Below, piece after piece: positions 36,381 to 46,530 of a stretch of 64,000 nt of DNA. The notes beneath the pieces are model-generated. The model was not told the DNA's origin. It was given only the letters and a program-made list of their open reading frames with translations, and ran no database searches. The translations under genes and the position numbers were made by a program. This DNA is from Spirulina subsalsa PCC 9445 (GTDB taxonomy: Bacteria > Cyanobacteriota > Cyanobacteriia > Cyanobacteriales > Spirulinaceae): assembly GCF_000314005.1 (NCBI RefSeq), contig NZ_JH980292.1, positions 730,517-794,516 of the forward strand, read 5' to 3'. Position 1 is the first letter of the stretch; every line of letters begins with the position of its first letter.

Positions 36381-38600
36381 CTACAAACGGGGTAATAATT
36401 GGGGTAATAAGGGGCCTGGAATTTGAGATAAGGCTCGATTTTGTCCCTGAATTCCCCCGTACTGATAAAAAGCTTGTACGGTGCGGACAATGTAATTAAA
36501 GGCCGTTTGATAAATTTCCGAGTCGGGCGGAACAGCCGTTAGGGCTTGTAAATAGGCCTGTAAGGAAGCTTCTAAATATTCCAGTTTGATGTCGGTGGGT
36601 AGCAAGAAACCGTCGGTAGTGGCCAGTTGATAATGAACTAAACCCAAGTTGTTGTAGGTGGCGAGACAGTCGAAGTTAACGGGGATGGGGGGATCTTGAT
36701 GGCTCAGTTGTTGGGCGAGTTGGGTAGCGATGCCATAGGCGGCGGCGGCGCGTTCGAGGTAGTCTTGTTTACTCCGACTCGAAAAGTTTTCTGCGGTGCT
36801 AAGGTGCCAGTAGGCGGTGCCGAGATTATTTTGGGTGGCAGCACAGGCGGCCGGGGCGTTTTTGGCGGTGCGATAGCGTAAACTGCGCTCGTAGGCGATG
36901 ACGGCTTTTTTGAGGGAGTTGATACTGTCTTCGTATTGGGAGAGGTTCCAGTAGGCGGTACCGAGGTTATTTTGAATCATCGCCCAAGGCCCAAAGTCCT
37001 CGCTGGGATCGTAGTATTGGCTGGCTTCGGTGTAGGCGGCGATCGCCGCGCGTAGATTTTCGATGGGATGATGTTGTTGGGCAAGGTGCCAGTAGGCGGT
37101 GCCGAGATTATTTTGGGTGGATCCGTATTTGGTCGGATTACTGTCCGGGGTGCGATATTTTAAGGCTTCTTCATAGGCCGCGATGGATAGCTGCATATTC
37201 TCGATAAAGTCCCGATAACGGGCTAAATCCCCGTAGGCTGCCCCCAGATTGTTGTGAATCATGCCGTAGGTGGTCGCGAAATTTTGGGGGTCGGTAATAT
37301 GTAGGAGGGCCGTTTGATAGCAGATTAAGGCCTCTTCTAGGTCGGGAAAGGCCTGTTCTGGACTGTCGGGACGGCGGGATTCTCGGTCTGAGACAATGCG
37401 TGAACGCATCCAGTAAAAATTGCCTAAATCATTCAAGACTTCGGCCGCTAACGGCAAGGTGGGATGACAGTCTAAGGCCCCCTGATAAGCCTGAATGGCT
37501 TGGGTGAGAATGTCTCGGGAAGGGTCGCCTTGAGCAATGCGATCGCGGTACTGTTGCCCTAAGTGTAGAAAGCCTTGGGCAATACTTTCAAGGGTGTAGG
37601 AGGCCTTGAGTTGTTCGAGTTCCTCTGGACTGGGGAAGGAAAACAGGAGAGGGATCGGTTCTGAGGGGGGGGATTCTGGGCTGTCAGTTTGGGGGTCTAA
37701 GGGAGTTTCCCCGTCGGTGGCTTCTAAGGGCTGTTCTAACACCGTCTCCCCGCTCTCTTGGGGGTCTATCGGGGCTTCTAAAGTGACCTGTGTGCTGTCC
37801 TGTAGCTCTCCAGAGACAGCTAAGGGCGTTTCACCCTCGGCGGTATCTTCTCGACCATCGGCAGCCCTTTCAAGGCTCTCTGGAGGGTTTAGATGACCTT
37901 CATCTAAACCTTCTGGGGGCGCCTCGTCTAATCCCGGAGGGGAGGGAGTTCGAGGGGTTGCCCATTCTTGCTGAGGGATCGGGAGAGGAGAGTAGGGTTT
38001 AAATTGTAAGGTGACGAGGGGGAATTCTCCCTCACTGAGGGGGGAAAGAGGAGGGGGAGGGGGAAGGGAAGGACGGGAGGGGGTCGATTCTTCGGGGAAA
38101 CTGTCCACCTCGCTACTAAATTCAAACACTCCGGTATGCCAGCGCCAAAATTCTGGCACCGCTTGGCGAATATTGCCTAACCAAGGCCGGGGCAACCAGA
38201 GCAAAAGACTAAAATCCAGTTGGGGTAAATGGCGCTCAATCAGCCGTAAATGGCGAATAAAACGTTGTTGAAGGGGGGCAGATTTGCGGGTCAGGTCTTC
38301 AATGCCGATAATTTCAAAGGTGGGGGAGAGTTTGGATTGTTTGAGGTGGGGGTTATCTTGGAGAATCGTGGCGATCGCATTTAAAAAATTGGGGTTCTCC
38401 GCATTGAGTCTCACCGTGATGAGGGGCGGGAAAGAGGCACTTTGTCCGGCGTGTAATTGTTCCGAAAGGCGATCGCGCAGTGGCACCGGATCACAAACCG
38501 CCACAAAAATTTGACGACGTAACCCCACACTTAAGGCCTTATATAACCGTTGATAAATAACCGTATTGGAATGTGCCACAGTCGTTTCAGCTTGAGCCAA
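36381..38600 (-). CDS. TPR-repeat protein with a degenerate N-terminal NTPase-like region
   Basis: Protein of 739 residues. Residues 1-165 resemble the front of STAND/AAA-type proteins (IFVAVCDPVPLRDRLSEQL, LLLWLPRPWLGN, FWRWHTGVFEFSSE), but no Walker A motif is visible, so nucleotide binding is doubtful. Residues about 170-325 are a proline- and acid-rich linker. The C-terminal half is tetratricopeptide repeats with a recurring NNLGTAYWHL signature, a protein-binding scaffold. It begins 15 bases after the coiled-coil membrane protein gene and may be in one transcript with ftsZ and thiD. Partner and role are unknown. Confidence 0.8.
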   Translation of the reverse strand: MAQAETTVAHSNTVIYQRLYKALSVGLRRQIFVAVCDPVPLRDRLSEQLHAGQSASFPPLITVRLNAENPNFLNAIATILQDNPHLKQSKLSPTFEIIGIEDLTRKSAPLQQRFIRHLRLIERHLPQLDFSLLLWLPRPWLGNIRQAVPEFWRWHTGVFEFSSEVDSFPEESTPSRPSLPPPPPLSPLSEGEFPLVTLQFKPYSPLPIPQQEWATPRTPSPPGLDEAPPEGLDEGHLNPPESLERAADGREDTAEGETPLAVSGELQDSTQVTLEAPIDPQESGETVLEQPLEATDGETPLDPQTDSPESPPSEPIPLLFSFPSPEELEQLKASYTLESIAQGFLHLGQQYRDRIAQGDPSRDILTQAIQAYQGALDCHPTLPLAAEVLNDLGNFYWMRSRIVSDRESRRPDSPEQAFPDLEEALICYQTALLHITDPQNFATTYGMIHNNLGAAYGDLARYRDFIENMQLSIAAYEEALKYRTPDSNPTKYGSTQNNLGTAYWHLAQQHHPIENLRAAIAAYTEASQYYDPSEDFGPWAMIQNNLGTAYWNLSQYEDSINSLKKAVIAYERSLRYRTAKNAPAACAATQNNLGTAYWHLSTAENFSSRSKQDYLERAAAAYGIATQLAQQLSHQDPPIPVNFDCLATYNNLGLVHYQLATTDGFLLPTDIKLEYLEASLQAYLQALTAVPPDSEIYQTAFNYIVRTVQAFYQYGGIQGQNRALSQIPGPLLPQLLPRL

Positions 38601-38615
38601 GTGTTAATGCAAATC

Positions 38616-39152
38616 TCAATTATTATTGTTATTACTCCGCACATAGAGAAAACCAATCCCAAAAGCCGTTAACACCGTCAGGGCAATCACAACACAAACT
38701 AACCAGATACTCACATCCATTGATTTTTCGGCAGATTGCGGTCTTAAATCCGGTTCTTCGGCAATTTCCATAATCAAATCATCTGGATTATCCGGGTCAT
38801 AAAGAGGAAAGCCACCCCCTCCCCCAGAGTGATCTCCTGTTGCTTCTGCAACGACCTGGTATCCTGAATTTTGCCCCGTAATCGGTCGTCCATAAGCATC
38901 TTGGGTGGTCGTCCACTTTTCGAGGTTTTTCATCCCGTCCAGTACCTTTTCCACTTCCCGACGCAGTAGCTGATTTTGTTTTAATAACTGCTGATTTTCA
39001 CTTTTCAGGGTGGCTAACTGACTTTGAGCCGTTTGTAACTCACTGGCCAGTTCCCGATAAATGCTAATCGGCACCGATGGACGGTAATGATTGGCCTCTC
39101 CAGTGAAAGAACCGTTTTGGGGATTGGGTTGGGAAGGACGAGGTTTAAACAT
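38616..39152 (-). CDS. Coiled-coil protein with one C-terminal membrane helix
   Basis: Protein of 178 residues. A predicted coiled coil spans about 35-80 (AQSQLATLKSENQQLLKQNQLLRREVEKV), then an acidic, glycine-rich linker, then one hydrophobic helix (about 147-171) and a poly-Asn end. The layout is that of a tail-anchored membrane protein with a cytoplasmic coiled coil. I do not recognise a family. It is tightly linked to the TPR gene downstream (15 bases) and lies 64 bases below thiD. Confidence 0.7.
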   Translation of the reverse strand: MFKPRPSQPNPQNGSFTGEANHYRPSVPISIYRELASELQTAQSQLATLKSENQQLLKQNQLLRREVEKVLDGMKNLEKWTTTQDAYGRPITGQNSGYQVVAEATGDHSGGGGGFPLYDPDNPDDLIMEIAEEPDLRPQSAEKSMDVSIWLVCVVIALTVLTAFGIGFLYVRSNNNNN

Positions 39153-39216
39153 TATCGGCTATGCACAAAAGTGAGCAAAAGTCAAGAAAAATGACTTAAA
39201 ATAAATAACTGAAAAA

Positions 39217-40023
39217 TCAGGGAGTGAGATCCGGTAAGAGGGGGAAAAAATGCCCAACCGGACCCGTGCCTTGACCGAGGGGGATGGCATAGTGTAGGGC
39301 TTGGGTGACATAGTTTTTCGCCTGTTCCACCGCATCGGAGGGAGAAGCTCCGAGGGCTAATTGAGCCGCGATCGCCGCCGACAAGGTGCAACCGGTGCCG
39401 TGGGTGTGGGGAGTGTCCACCGTTTCGGTTTTAAACACCGTGAGATTATCCCCATCAAACCATACATCAACGCCCTTTAACGCGCCCGTCATGCCCCCTC
39501 CTTTGACCAAAACGGCCTTAGACCCCAATTGATAGATTTTCTGGGCGGCTTGCTGCATATCCGCCAAATTATTCAACTCCAAACCGCTTAAAAGTTGGGC
39601 TTCATAACGGTTAGGAGTCAGGATAGTAGCTTGGGGCAACAAACAAGAGGTCAGAGTTGCGATCGCCCGCTCATCAATCAACTGGGAGCCCGTGCGAGAC
39701 ACCATCACCGGATCCACCACCAAAGGATAGATCCCCAACTCCTGCACCACCTCCGCCACCACCTCAATAATACCCTCATTGAGCAACATCCCCGTTTTCG
39801 CCCCATCCACCCCAATATCCGTCACCACAGCCCGCACCTGAGCCACAACGGCCTCGGGCGATAAACCATCCACCCGACTCACCCCTTGGGTATTTTGAGC
39901 CGTCACACAAGTGACCGCACTCATACCGTGAACACAGTGGAACGAGAAGGTGCGCAGATCCGCTTGAATCCCCGCACCCCCACCACTATCTGAACCTGCA
40001 ATGGTTAGCGCCTTCTTTGTCAT
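39217..40023 (-). CDS. thiD: Hydroxymethylpyrimidine/phosphomethylpyrimidine kinase
   Basis: Thiamine pathway kinase that phosphorylates HMP and HMP-P to HMP-PP. It has 268 residues, ribokinase-like. Motifs: ALTIAGSDSGGGAGIQADL at the start, GMSAVTCVTAQNT, VDPVMVSRTGS, LTPNRYEA, LVKGGG, and the anion-hole segment THGTGCTLSAAIAA near the end. It starts 12 bases after ftsZ on the same strand, so the two are probably co-transcribed. No thiamine riboswitch was recognised upstream. Confidence 0.95.
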   Translation of the reverse strand: MTKKALTIAGSDSGGGAGIQADLRTFSFHCVHGMSAVTCVTAQNTQGVSRVDGLSPEAVVAQVRAVVTDIGVDGAKTGMLLNEGIIEVVAEVVQELGIYPLVVDPVMVSRTGSQLIDERAIATLTSCLLPQATILTPNRYEAQLLSGLELNNLADMQQAAQKIYQLGSKAVLVKGGGMTGALKGVDVWFDGDNLTVFKTETVDTPHTHGTGCTLSAAIAAQLALGASPSDAVEQAKNYVTQALHYAIPLGQGTGPVGHFFPLLPDLTP

Positions 40024-40035
40024 GCTCCCTTACCC

Positions 40036-41265
40036 TCAACGTCGAGGAAAACGACGGCGTTGTAGGAACTCGGGAATATCCAATCCCGTCCCCTTGAGGG
40101 GAGAACTCACATCCGGGGGCGGCGCAGGATTAGCAGCAGGTTTAGGAGGAGTCGTCGGTTGATTCACCGCCCGGTTAGGCTTTGGGGCCGTGGGTATCGT
40201 CCGACCACTGGTTGTACTTTTCGCCGGAGTTTCCCCAGAAAAACCCGTCGCAATCACCGTAATTGTCAATTCCCCCTGACTTTGGTCATCAATCACCGCC
40301 CCAAAAATAATATTGGCGTTGGGATCCACCACCTCATAAATCGTCTCTGCTGCGGTGTTCACCTCATGGAGCGTCAAATCAGAGCCGCCTGTAATATTAA
40401 AGACCACCCCTTTCGCCCCCTCAATAGAAGACTCCAACAAGGGCGAAGAAATCGCCATACTGGCCGCTTCTCTAGCGCGAGACTTCCCGGAACCCGTTCC
40501 AATGCCCATCAACGCCGAACCCGCATCCGCCATCACAGCACGCACGTCCGCAAAGTCCACATTCACTAAACCGGGGATAATAATAATATCGGAAATCCCT
40601 TGAACCCCTTGGCGTAGGATATCATCGGCCACCATAAAGGCTTGTTGTACCGGAGTTTCGGGAGAAATCACCGACAGTAACTTATTGTTCGGAATCACAA
40701 TCAACGTATCCACCCGGCCTTGTAGAGCAGCAATCCCTTCATTGGCTTGGGTTGTGCGGCGATGCCCTTCAAAGGTAAAAGGACGAGTAACAATCCCCAC
40801 CGTCAAACAGCCAATTTCCTTGGCCACTTCCGCGACAATAGCAGATGCACCCGTTCCTGTACCACCACCCATTCCCGAGGTAATAAACACCAAATCCGTG
40901 CCTTCTAAAGCGTTGGCAATTTCATCCCGGGATTCTTCTGCCGCCTTTTGACCAATCGCCGGATTCCCCCCAGCCCCCAATCCTCTGGTCAATTTTTGGC
41001 CAATTTGTAAACGATGGGGGGCTGCCGTTAATTCTAGGGCTTGGGAGTCGGTGTTAATCGCCCAAAATTCGACCCCAGTAATACCACTGGCAATCATGCG
41101 ATTCACCGCATTACAACCGCCACCCCCTACACCAATGACCTTAATTTGGGCGGCGTTACTGGGTACAATTTTGTCAAATGTCATAGTTTCTTGAGCAGGA
41201 GTACCATAGTCAGTGCTTTGAGGAAGAGAGAGTCCGGGGTTATGAAAGGGTGAGTTACTTGCCAC
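40036..41265 (-). CDS. ftsZ: Cell division GTPase FtsZ
   Basis: Tubulin-like GTPase that forms the division ring. Clear marks: [17 protein letters not shown], the tubulin signature [36 protein letters not shown] and the C-terminal peptide [14 protein letters not shown] that binds partner proteins. The frame runs upstream to 41466, but that part is insertion-sequence debris with an end hairpin at 41302. I choose GTG 41265 ([10 protein letters not shown]..., 409 residues), which has GGA just before it. ATG 41184 (MTFDKIVPS) is the alternative. No ftsQ is adjacent upstream. Confidence 0.95.
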   Translation of the reverse strand: MASNSPFHNPGLSLPQSTDYGTPAQETMTFDKIVPSNAAQIKVIGVGGGGCNAVNRMIASGITGVEFWAINTDSQALELTAAPHRLQIGQKLTRGLGAGGNPAIGQKAAEESRDEIANALEGTDLVFITSGMGGGTGTGASAIVAEVAKEIGCLTVGIVTRPFTFEGHRRTTQANEGIAALQGRVDTLIVIPNNKLLSVISPETPVQQAFMVADDILRQGVQGISDIIIIPGLVNVDFADVRAVMADAGSALMGIGTGSGKSRAREAASMAISSPLLESSIEGAKGVVFNITGGSDLTLHEVNTAAETIYEVVDPNANIIFGAVIDDQSQGELTITVIATGFSGETPAKSTTSGRTIPTAPKPNRAVNQPTTPPKPAANPAPPPDVSSPLKGTGLDIPEFLQRRRFPRR

Positions 41266-41301
41266 AGTTCCAGGAATATTAGGGTAGTTGGGTTGACACA
41301 C

Positions 41302-41331
41302 TCTCCCGTTAAAGTACACTATCACGGGAGA
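41302..41331. mobile_element. IS200/IS605-type end hairpin just upstream of ftsZ
   Basis: TCTCCCGT and ACGGGAGA pair across a 14-base loop, preceded by GTTGACACA. The same arrangement, GTTGACATACTCTCCCGTTAA, is at 53612-53632. It lies 37 bases upstream of the FtsZ start used here, in the zone where a promoter or leader should be. Confidence 0.55.
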
Positions 41332-41627
41332 TTCTGTAAGTTTACACTTAAGAGTTCCTGCTTCACAGATTCTTGACGCTTGCGATGCTGCGCCCGTCAG
41401 ACCATCTCCACAGGAATTTTCTAATACGCCATGCCCTGACGCACTTCGACACCGCTCAGTGTACACACTTTGACCCCGCTCGGTATAAAAATTTTAACAA
41501 AAATGTTGCGAAACTCCCCTTCCTCGTTTACAGGGAGGGCATGGATAGCCAACTAAAAATAAACTAAGCAATAGCGAATCATCTGATAAGATTTTACCAT
41601 CTTATCAGTAGTGTTGAGTTTTGATAA

Positions 41628-41963
41628 TGCACGGGGAAAACTTATATTGAAGTTGACCGCTTTTTTGCGTCTTCAAAAACTTGTCACGTTTGCCTTAATC
41701 GAGTAGATAGTTTAGCGTTAGAGGTTCGGCAATGGGAATGTCAAAATTGTGGCACTCACCACGACCGTGATATTAATGCAGCGCAAAACATTAAAAATGA
41801 AGCCTTGCGGATATTGTCGTTGGGAATCAGCGATAGGGCTTGGGTCGGGAATATAAGAGAACTGGGTAAAACTTCGGTTTTGCTAAATGTTCCGTTGAAT
41901 CAGGAAGCCTCATCCTCGCCAATGGCAGGGTGGGGTAGTTCACAGATAGTCTTGGAAGTATAA
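41628..41963 (+). pseudogene. C-terminal fragment of TnpB (IS200/IS605 OrfB)
   Basis: The frame reads TYIEVDRFFASSKTCHVC, LNRVDSLALEVRQWECQNCG and THHDRDINAAQNIKNEAL before a tail to TAA 41963. The two CxxC pairs (CHVC, CQNC) and the Asp in DRDINAAQNI are the zinc ribbon and last RuvC catalytic residue of TnpB. The N-terminal two thirds and any start codon are missing, and a stop lies at 41625. TTTTAACAAAAATGTTGCG (41492) and GCAGGGTGGGGTAGTTCAC (about 41924-41943) flank it and recur in other relics, so about 41490-41945 is a decayed element. The rest of 41266-42158 has only repeats and no gene. Confidence 0.8.
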
Positions 41964-42083
41964 GACTCTGACAACAGGGTATCAAAGTTAGGGAATAGGT
42001 AGGGCTTGCTGAATAGGGGAATAGGGAACGGGTAAGACGCACTCTTGCAACAGTTTGGGCTATTAGACACCTCCTAAAACCCT

Positions 42084-42127
42084 GAAAACGGGATTAACCC
42101 CGATGAAATTTAAGTTCTAAAACGATA
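42084..42127. repeat. 44-base direct repeat, copy upstream of the Uma2 gene
   Basis: The 44 bases beginning GAAAACGGGATTAACCCCGA are identical to 43053-43096, which encode the last residues and stop of the Uma2-family gene plus 14 bases beyond. A copy before the gene suggests that another Uma2 gene end once stood here. Confidence 0.85.
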
Positions 42128-42158
42128 GGATGAGTCAAAATGTCCTGATGGCTGTGCT

Positions 42159-43082
42159 ATGGTTAATCTCACCCCAAGGCAGAAAACCCTGCCCACAATG
42201 TATGAGCTACCCAGTGAAGAAGTAGGAGAACCGGGTTTGCCGGACCAATTTCACCCCCTACAAGCCGAATTACTGCGTCTAACATTTCAACCGGGCAATT
42301 ACGACCCAGAACAGGTTTTTTCGGCAATGGATCTCAATGTTTATTACGATGAGAACCACACCAGACGATATAAACGCCCCGATTGGTTTGGGGTGGTGGG
42401 AGTGCCTCGCCTATACGAAAATCGAGACTTGCGCTTAAGTTATGTAGTGTGGCAAGAAGGAGTTAGCCCTTCTCTGGTGGTGGAATTATTATCCCCAAGT
42501 ACCCAAGATCAGGATTTAGGACAAGTGGAAGGGGAGGCGGATGGAACACCGACCAAATGGGAGGTGTATGAGCAGATTCTGAGGGTCCCCTACTATGTAG
42601 TATATGACCGGACGATGGGGGGTTTTCGAGGGTTTGAATTAGAAAGGGGAGCAACAGCCGAATCTCCTCGTTATGTGGAGGTAGAAGTAAGGGAGAATCG
42701 CTGGTGGTTGGAGGGATTGGAATTAGGAGTGGGTTTGTGGCAAGGGACTTATGAAAATGTGAATCGTTTATGGTTACGCTTCTATGGGAGTTCGGGGGAT
42801 TGGATTCCTACGCCGACAGAACAGGAACGGCAAGCTAGAGAGTCCGCCGAACAACGGGAAGCACGGGAACGGCAAGCTAGAGAGTCCGCCGAACAACGGG
42901 AAGCACGGGAACGACGGGCTAGAGAGTCCGCCGAACAACGGGAAGCACGGGAACGACGGGCTAGAGAGTCCGCCGAACAACGGGAAGCACGGGAACGACA
43001 AGCTAGAGAAGCAGCAGAAGAACAAGCGGAACGTTTCCGGCGTTTACTCATGGAAAACGGGATTAACCCCGATGAAATTTAA
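42159..43082 (+). CDS. Uma2-family (DUF820) endonuclease-like protein with a charged repeat tail
   Basis: Protein of 307 residues. Residues about 30-200 match the Uma2 fold, a PD-(D/E)xK-like nuclease family greatly expanded in cyanobacteria: VVELLSPSTQDQD, KWEVYEQILRVPYYVVYD and a final WLRFYG. Residues 223-280 are four tandem copies of a 14-residue unit (ERQARESAEQREAR with R/Q exchange), probably one long charged helix, followed by RFRRLLMENGINPDEI, the usual end of this group. Role in the cell is unknown. Many members sit near mobile DNA, as here. Confidence 0.85.
   Translation: MVNLTPRQKTLPTMYELPSEEVGEPGLPDQFHPLQAELLRLTFQPGNYDPEQVFSAMDLNVYYDENHTRRYKRPDWFGVVGVPRLYENRDLRLSYVVWQEGVSPSLVVELLSPSTQDQDLGQVEGEADGTPTKWEVYEQILRVPYYVVYDRTMGGFRGFELERGATAESPRYVEVEVRENRWWLEGLELGVGLWQGTYENVNRLWLRFYGSSGDWIPTPTEQERQARESAEQREARERQARESAEQREARERRARESAEQREARERRARESAEQREARERQAREAAEEQAERFRRLLMENGINPDEI
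42825..42992 (+). repeat. Four 42-base tandem repeats inside the Uma2 gene
   Basis: Units start at 42825, 42867, 42909 and 42951, with a partial fifth from 42993. They are almost identical at DNA level and differ mainly at CGGCAA against CGACGG. Copy number is likely to vary between strains. Each unit adds 14 residues in frame. Confidence 0.92.
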
Positions 43083-43096
43083 GTTCTAAAACGATA
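43053..43096. repeat. 44-base direct repeat, copy at the end of the Uma2 gene
   Basis: Identical to 42084-42127. It spans the last nine codons, the stop and 14 bases downstream. After it, 43103-43130 repeats sequence found at 2158-2185. Confidence 0.85.
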
Positions 43097-43169
43097 ATTT
43101 CCGACACAACCGCATTTTCCTGACTCCCGACTCCCAATGCCTTGACTTATAACTTTGGGTCTTAACTTG

Positions 43170-44099
43170 TCAAGATTCCCCGTTCCCTAACCCATCCAAC
43201 CAAGGCAATAACACCTGATGAAATCGTTCGGGAACTTCATCATGGGGGCAATGTCCCACATTTTCCAAAGGAACAAAGGTTAAATGGGGATTTTTCTGGC
43301 GAAAACGCTGAGAAAGGCGAAAAGGCACCATACAATCTTGGGTTCCCCAGATGAGCAAAATCGGTCGGGATATCTGGGGAAATAAGTCCAAGAGACGGGG
43401 GGAAAATTCCGGTTGACGGATGGACTGAAAGAGGGCGCAAAAGGTAGCCGCGGCCCCTTGGTCATAGGCAGGGGCGGCTAAAATTTCTACTAATTCATCG
43501 GTGATAGCTTCTCGGTGAGGATAGGCCAAAGTAGCCCAACGGCGAATCGTGAAGCGACGACGTAGCAGTTGGAAGATAGGGACTAATAGGGGGGGAGAAC
43601 CAAAGACTCCCTCAATGCGATTGACAATCGGCCGCACCCAGGGGGGTAACATTTCCTGACGAACTGACACATCGGGGATATTGAGCAGAACAACACCCTT
43701 TAACATTTCGGGATGGTGGGCGGCTGCCACTAAACAGACTAGGGAGCCTAAAGAATTCCCCACTAATACTATGGGTTCACGGATAAAGGTCTGCCAAAAC
43801 TCATAGATTTGTTCTACCCACAGTTCGACGGTGTAGGTGGGGGTGGCTTTGCGAGAGGCCCCAAAACCCAGTAGGTCGAGGGCGTAAACGGTGCGATTTT
43901 GGGAGAGGATGGGGATGTTGTGCCGCCAGTGTTCTAGGGCTGCCCCAAAGCCGTGAATCAGTAGGATGGGGGGTTCTGGGGAGGTTGGGGGGGGAGATGG
44001 CGATCGCCTAAAACTATATCGCACCTGCCAACCTCGCCAAATCCAATCCCGTTGAAACCCAATCCGTTCATGCCAAGGTTTTAAACGTTCTGCGGTCAC
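43170..44099 (-). CDS. Alpha/beta hydrolase
   Basis: Hydrolase of 309 residues with HGFGAALEHWRHN (oxyanion region), the nucleophile elbow GNSLGS, the acid in WGTQDCMVPF and the catalytic His in VGHCPHDE. It starts with GTG immediately after the TAA of pyrG, so translation is coupled to pyrG. The gene at 60297 encodes a close relative. Such hydrolases are common in cyanobacteria and plant plastids, where some act on pheophytin or quinone precursors. The substrate here is not known. Confidence 0.85.
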   Translation of the reverse strand: MTAERLKPWHERIGFQRDWIWRGWQVRYSFRRSPSPPPTSPEPPILLIHGFGAALEHWRHNIPILSQNRTVYALDLLGFGASRKATPTYTVELWVEQIYEFWQTFIREPIVLVGNSLGSLVCLVAAAHHPEMLKGVVLLNIPDVSVRQEMLPPWVRPIVNRIEGVFGSPPLLVPIFQLLRRRFTIRRWATLAYPHREAITDELVEILAAPAYDQGAAATFCALFQSIRQPEFSPRLLDLFPQISRPILLIWGTQDCMVPFRLSQRFRQKNPHLTFVPLENVGHCPHDEVPERFHQVLLPWLDGLGNGES

Positions 44100-45830
<1,731 letters not shown>

Positions 45831-45914
45831 CTATTCTATTAGAGTTTACCAGAAATTCTGGGTTTAAAGCCCTGCCCTTTAGCGTAGTGCCGGACGGCTT
45901 TTAGATTCTGGGTT

Positions 45915-45943
45915 GCCCCGTTGAGTGCAAGGGGGTATAATAC
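45915..45943 (+). promoter_or_regulatory. Sigma-70-type promoter for the gene at 45994
   Basis: TTGCCC (45915-45920) and a consensus TATAAT (45938-45943) are 17 bases apart. Transcription would begin near 45950, about 44 bases before the ATG at 45994. Confidence 0.55.
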
Positions 45944-45993
45944 ATTTATACTGCTAAGTTCAATGTGAATGTTTGTTCTGTAATTGAAAAGCC

Positions 45994-46377
45994 ATGACCA
46001 AATCAACTCTGAACACTCGCTTGATTGATTCACTGACCGAAATCATCCTTTCTCTCTCTGAAGCAGAACAGCAACTCTTAATCGAGCAACTGCAAATTTC
46101 CCTCGTTTCTCAAGGAAATAAAGTTGAAGCCGATCCAGAACTTAAAGCGCAGATTGAGTTAGGAATTGAACAACTCCAAAACGGTCAATATAGGGAATAC
46201 CAAAAAGACTCACTGGCTAATCTTTTTGAAAAGTTAAGGCTCAACATTAGAAGTCAAGGTGTCGGGAGTCGGGAGTCGGGAATCGGGAATCGGGAGTCGG
46301 GAGTCGGGTGTCGGGAGTTGGGAGTCGGTGTAGGGGCGCAATGCTTGCGCCCTAGGGAGTCGGGTGTCGGGAGTTGA
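45994..46377 (+). CDS. Small antitoxin-like protein with a repeat-encoded tail
   Basis: Protein of 127 residues. Residues 1-85 (LIDSLTEIILSLSEAEQQLL, then DPELKAQIELGIEQLQNGQYREY) look like the small helical proteins that act as type II antitoxins or their orphans in cyanobacteria, with the usual ELGIEQLQNGQY-like segment. From about residue 87 the frame runs into the heptanucleotide repeat and reads GVGSRESGIGNRESGVGCRE, which is repeat, not protein evolution. The natural C-terminus was probably lost. No toxin gene follows. Start is ATG 45994, behind a good promoter. Confidence 0.6.
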   Translation: MTKSTLNTRLIDSLTEIILSLSEAEQQLLIEQLQISLVSQGNKVEADPELKAQIELGIEQLQNGQYREYQKDSLANLFEKLRLNIRSQGVGSRESGIGNRESGVGCRELGVGVGAQCLRPRESGVGS

Positions 46378-46530
46378 TTAGTATTACCTATTCCCTATTC
46401 CCTATTCCCTATTCCCTCCCCCCTGTTCCCTGTTCCCTGTTCCCTGTTCCCTAAAATAAAAGAGTTTTGGCTATTCACTAGCCACTATTCCCCTGCTTCC
46501 CTGCTCCCCCTCTCCCCTGTTCCCTATTCC
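46258..46530. repeat. Heptanucleotide repeat block (STRR-type)
   Basis: First GGGAGTCGGGAATC-type units (46258-46378), then runs of TTCCCTA and TTCCCTG (46385-46452), then mixed CCCCTG units up to the end of the IMPase gene. It overlaps the last 40 codons of the antitoxin-like gene. Confidence 0.9.

Noticed and set aside
41266-41466. Extension of the ftsZ reading frame by 67 codons
   Set aside because: It translates an insertion-sequence hairpin and C-rich flank, not the FtsZ N-terminus.
42774-43089. Overlapping frames on both strands across the Uma2 tandem repeat
   Set aside because: They are open only because the 42-base unit lacks stops in other frames.
45839-46033. Minus-strand 64-codon frame ending with KGQGFKPRISGKL
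   Set aside because: It overlaps the promoter and start of the plus-strand gene at 45994 and matches no family I know. Some of its 3' part may be old mobile DNA, but there is not enough to annotate.
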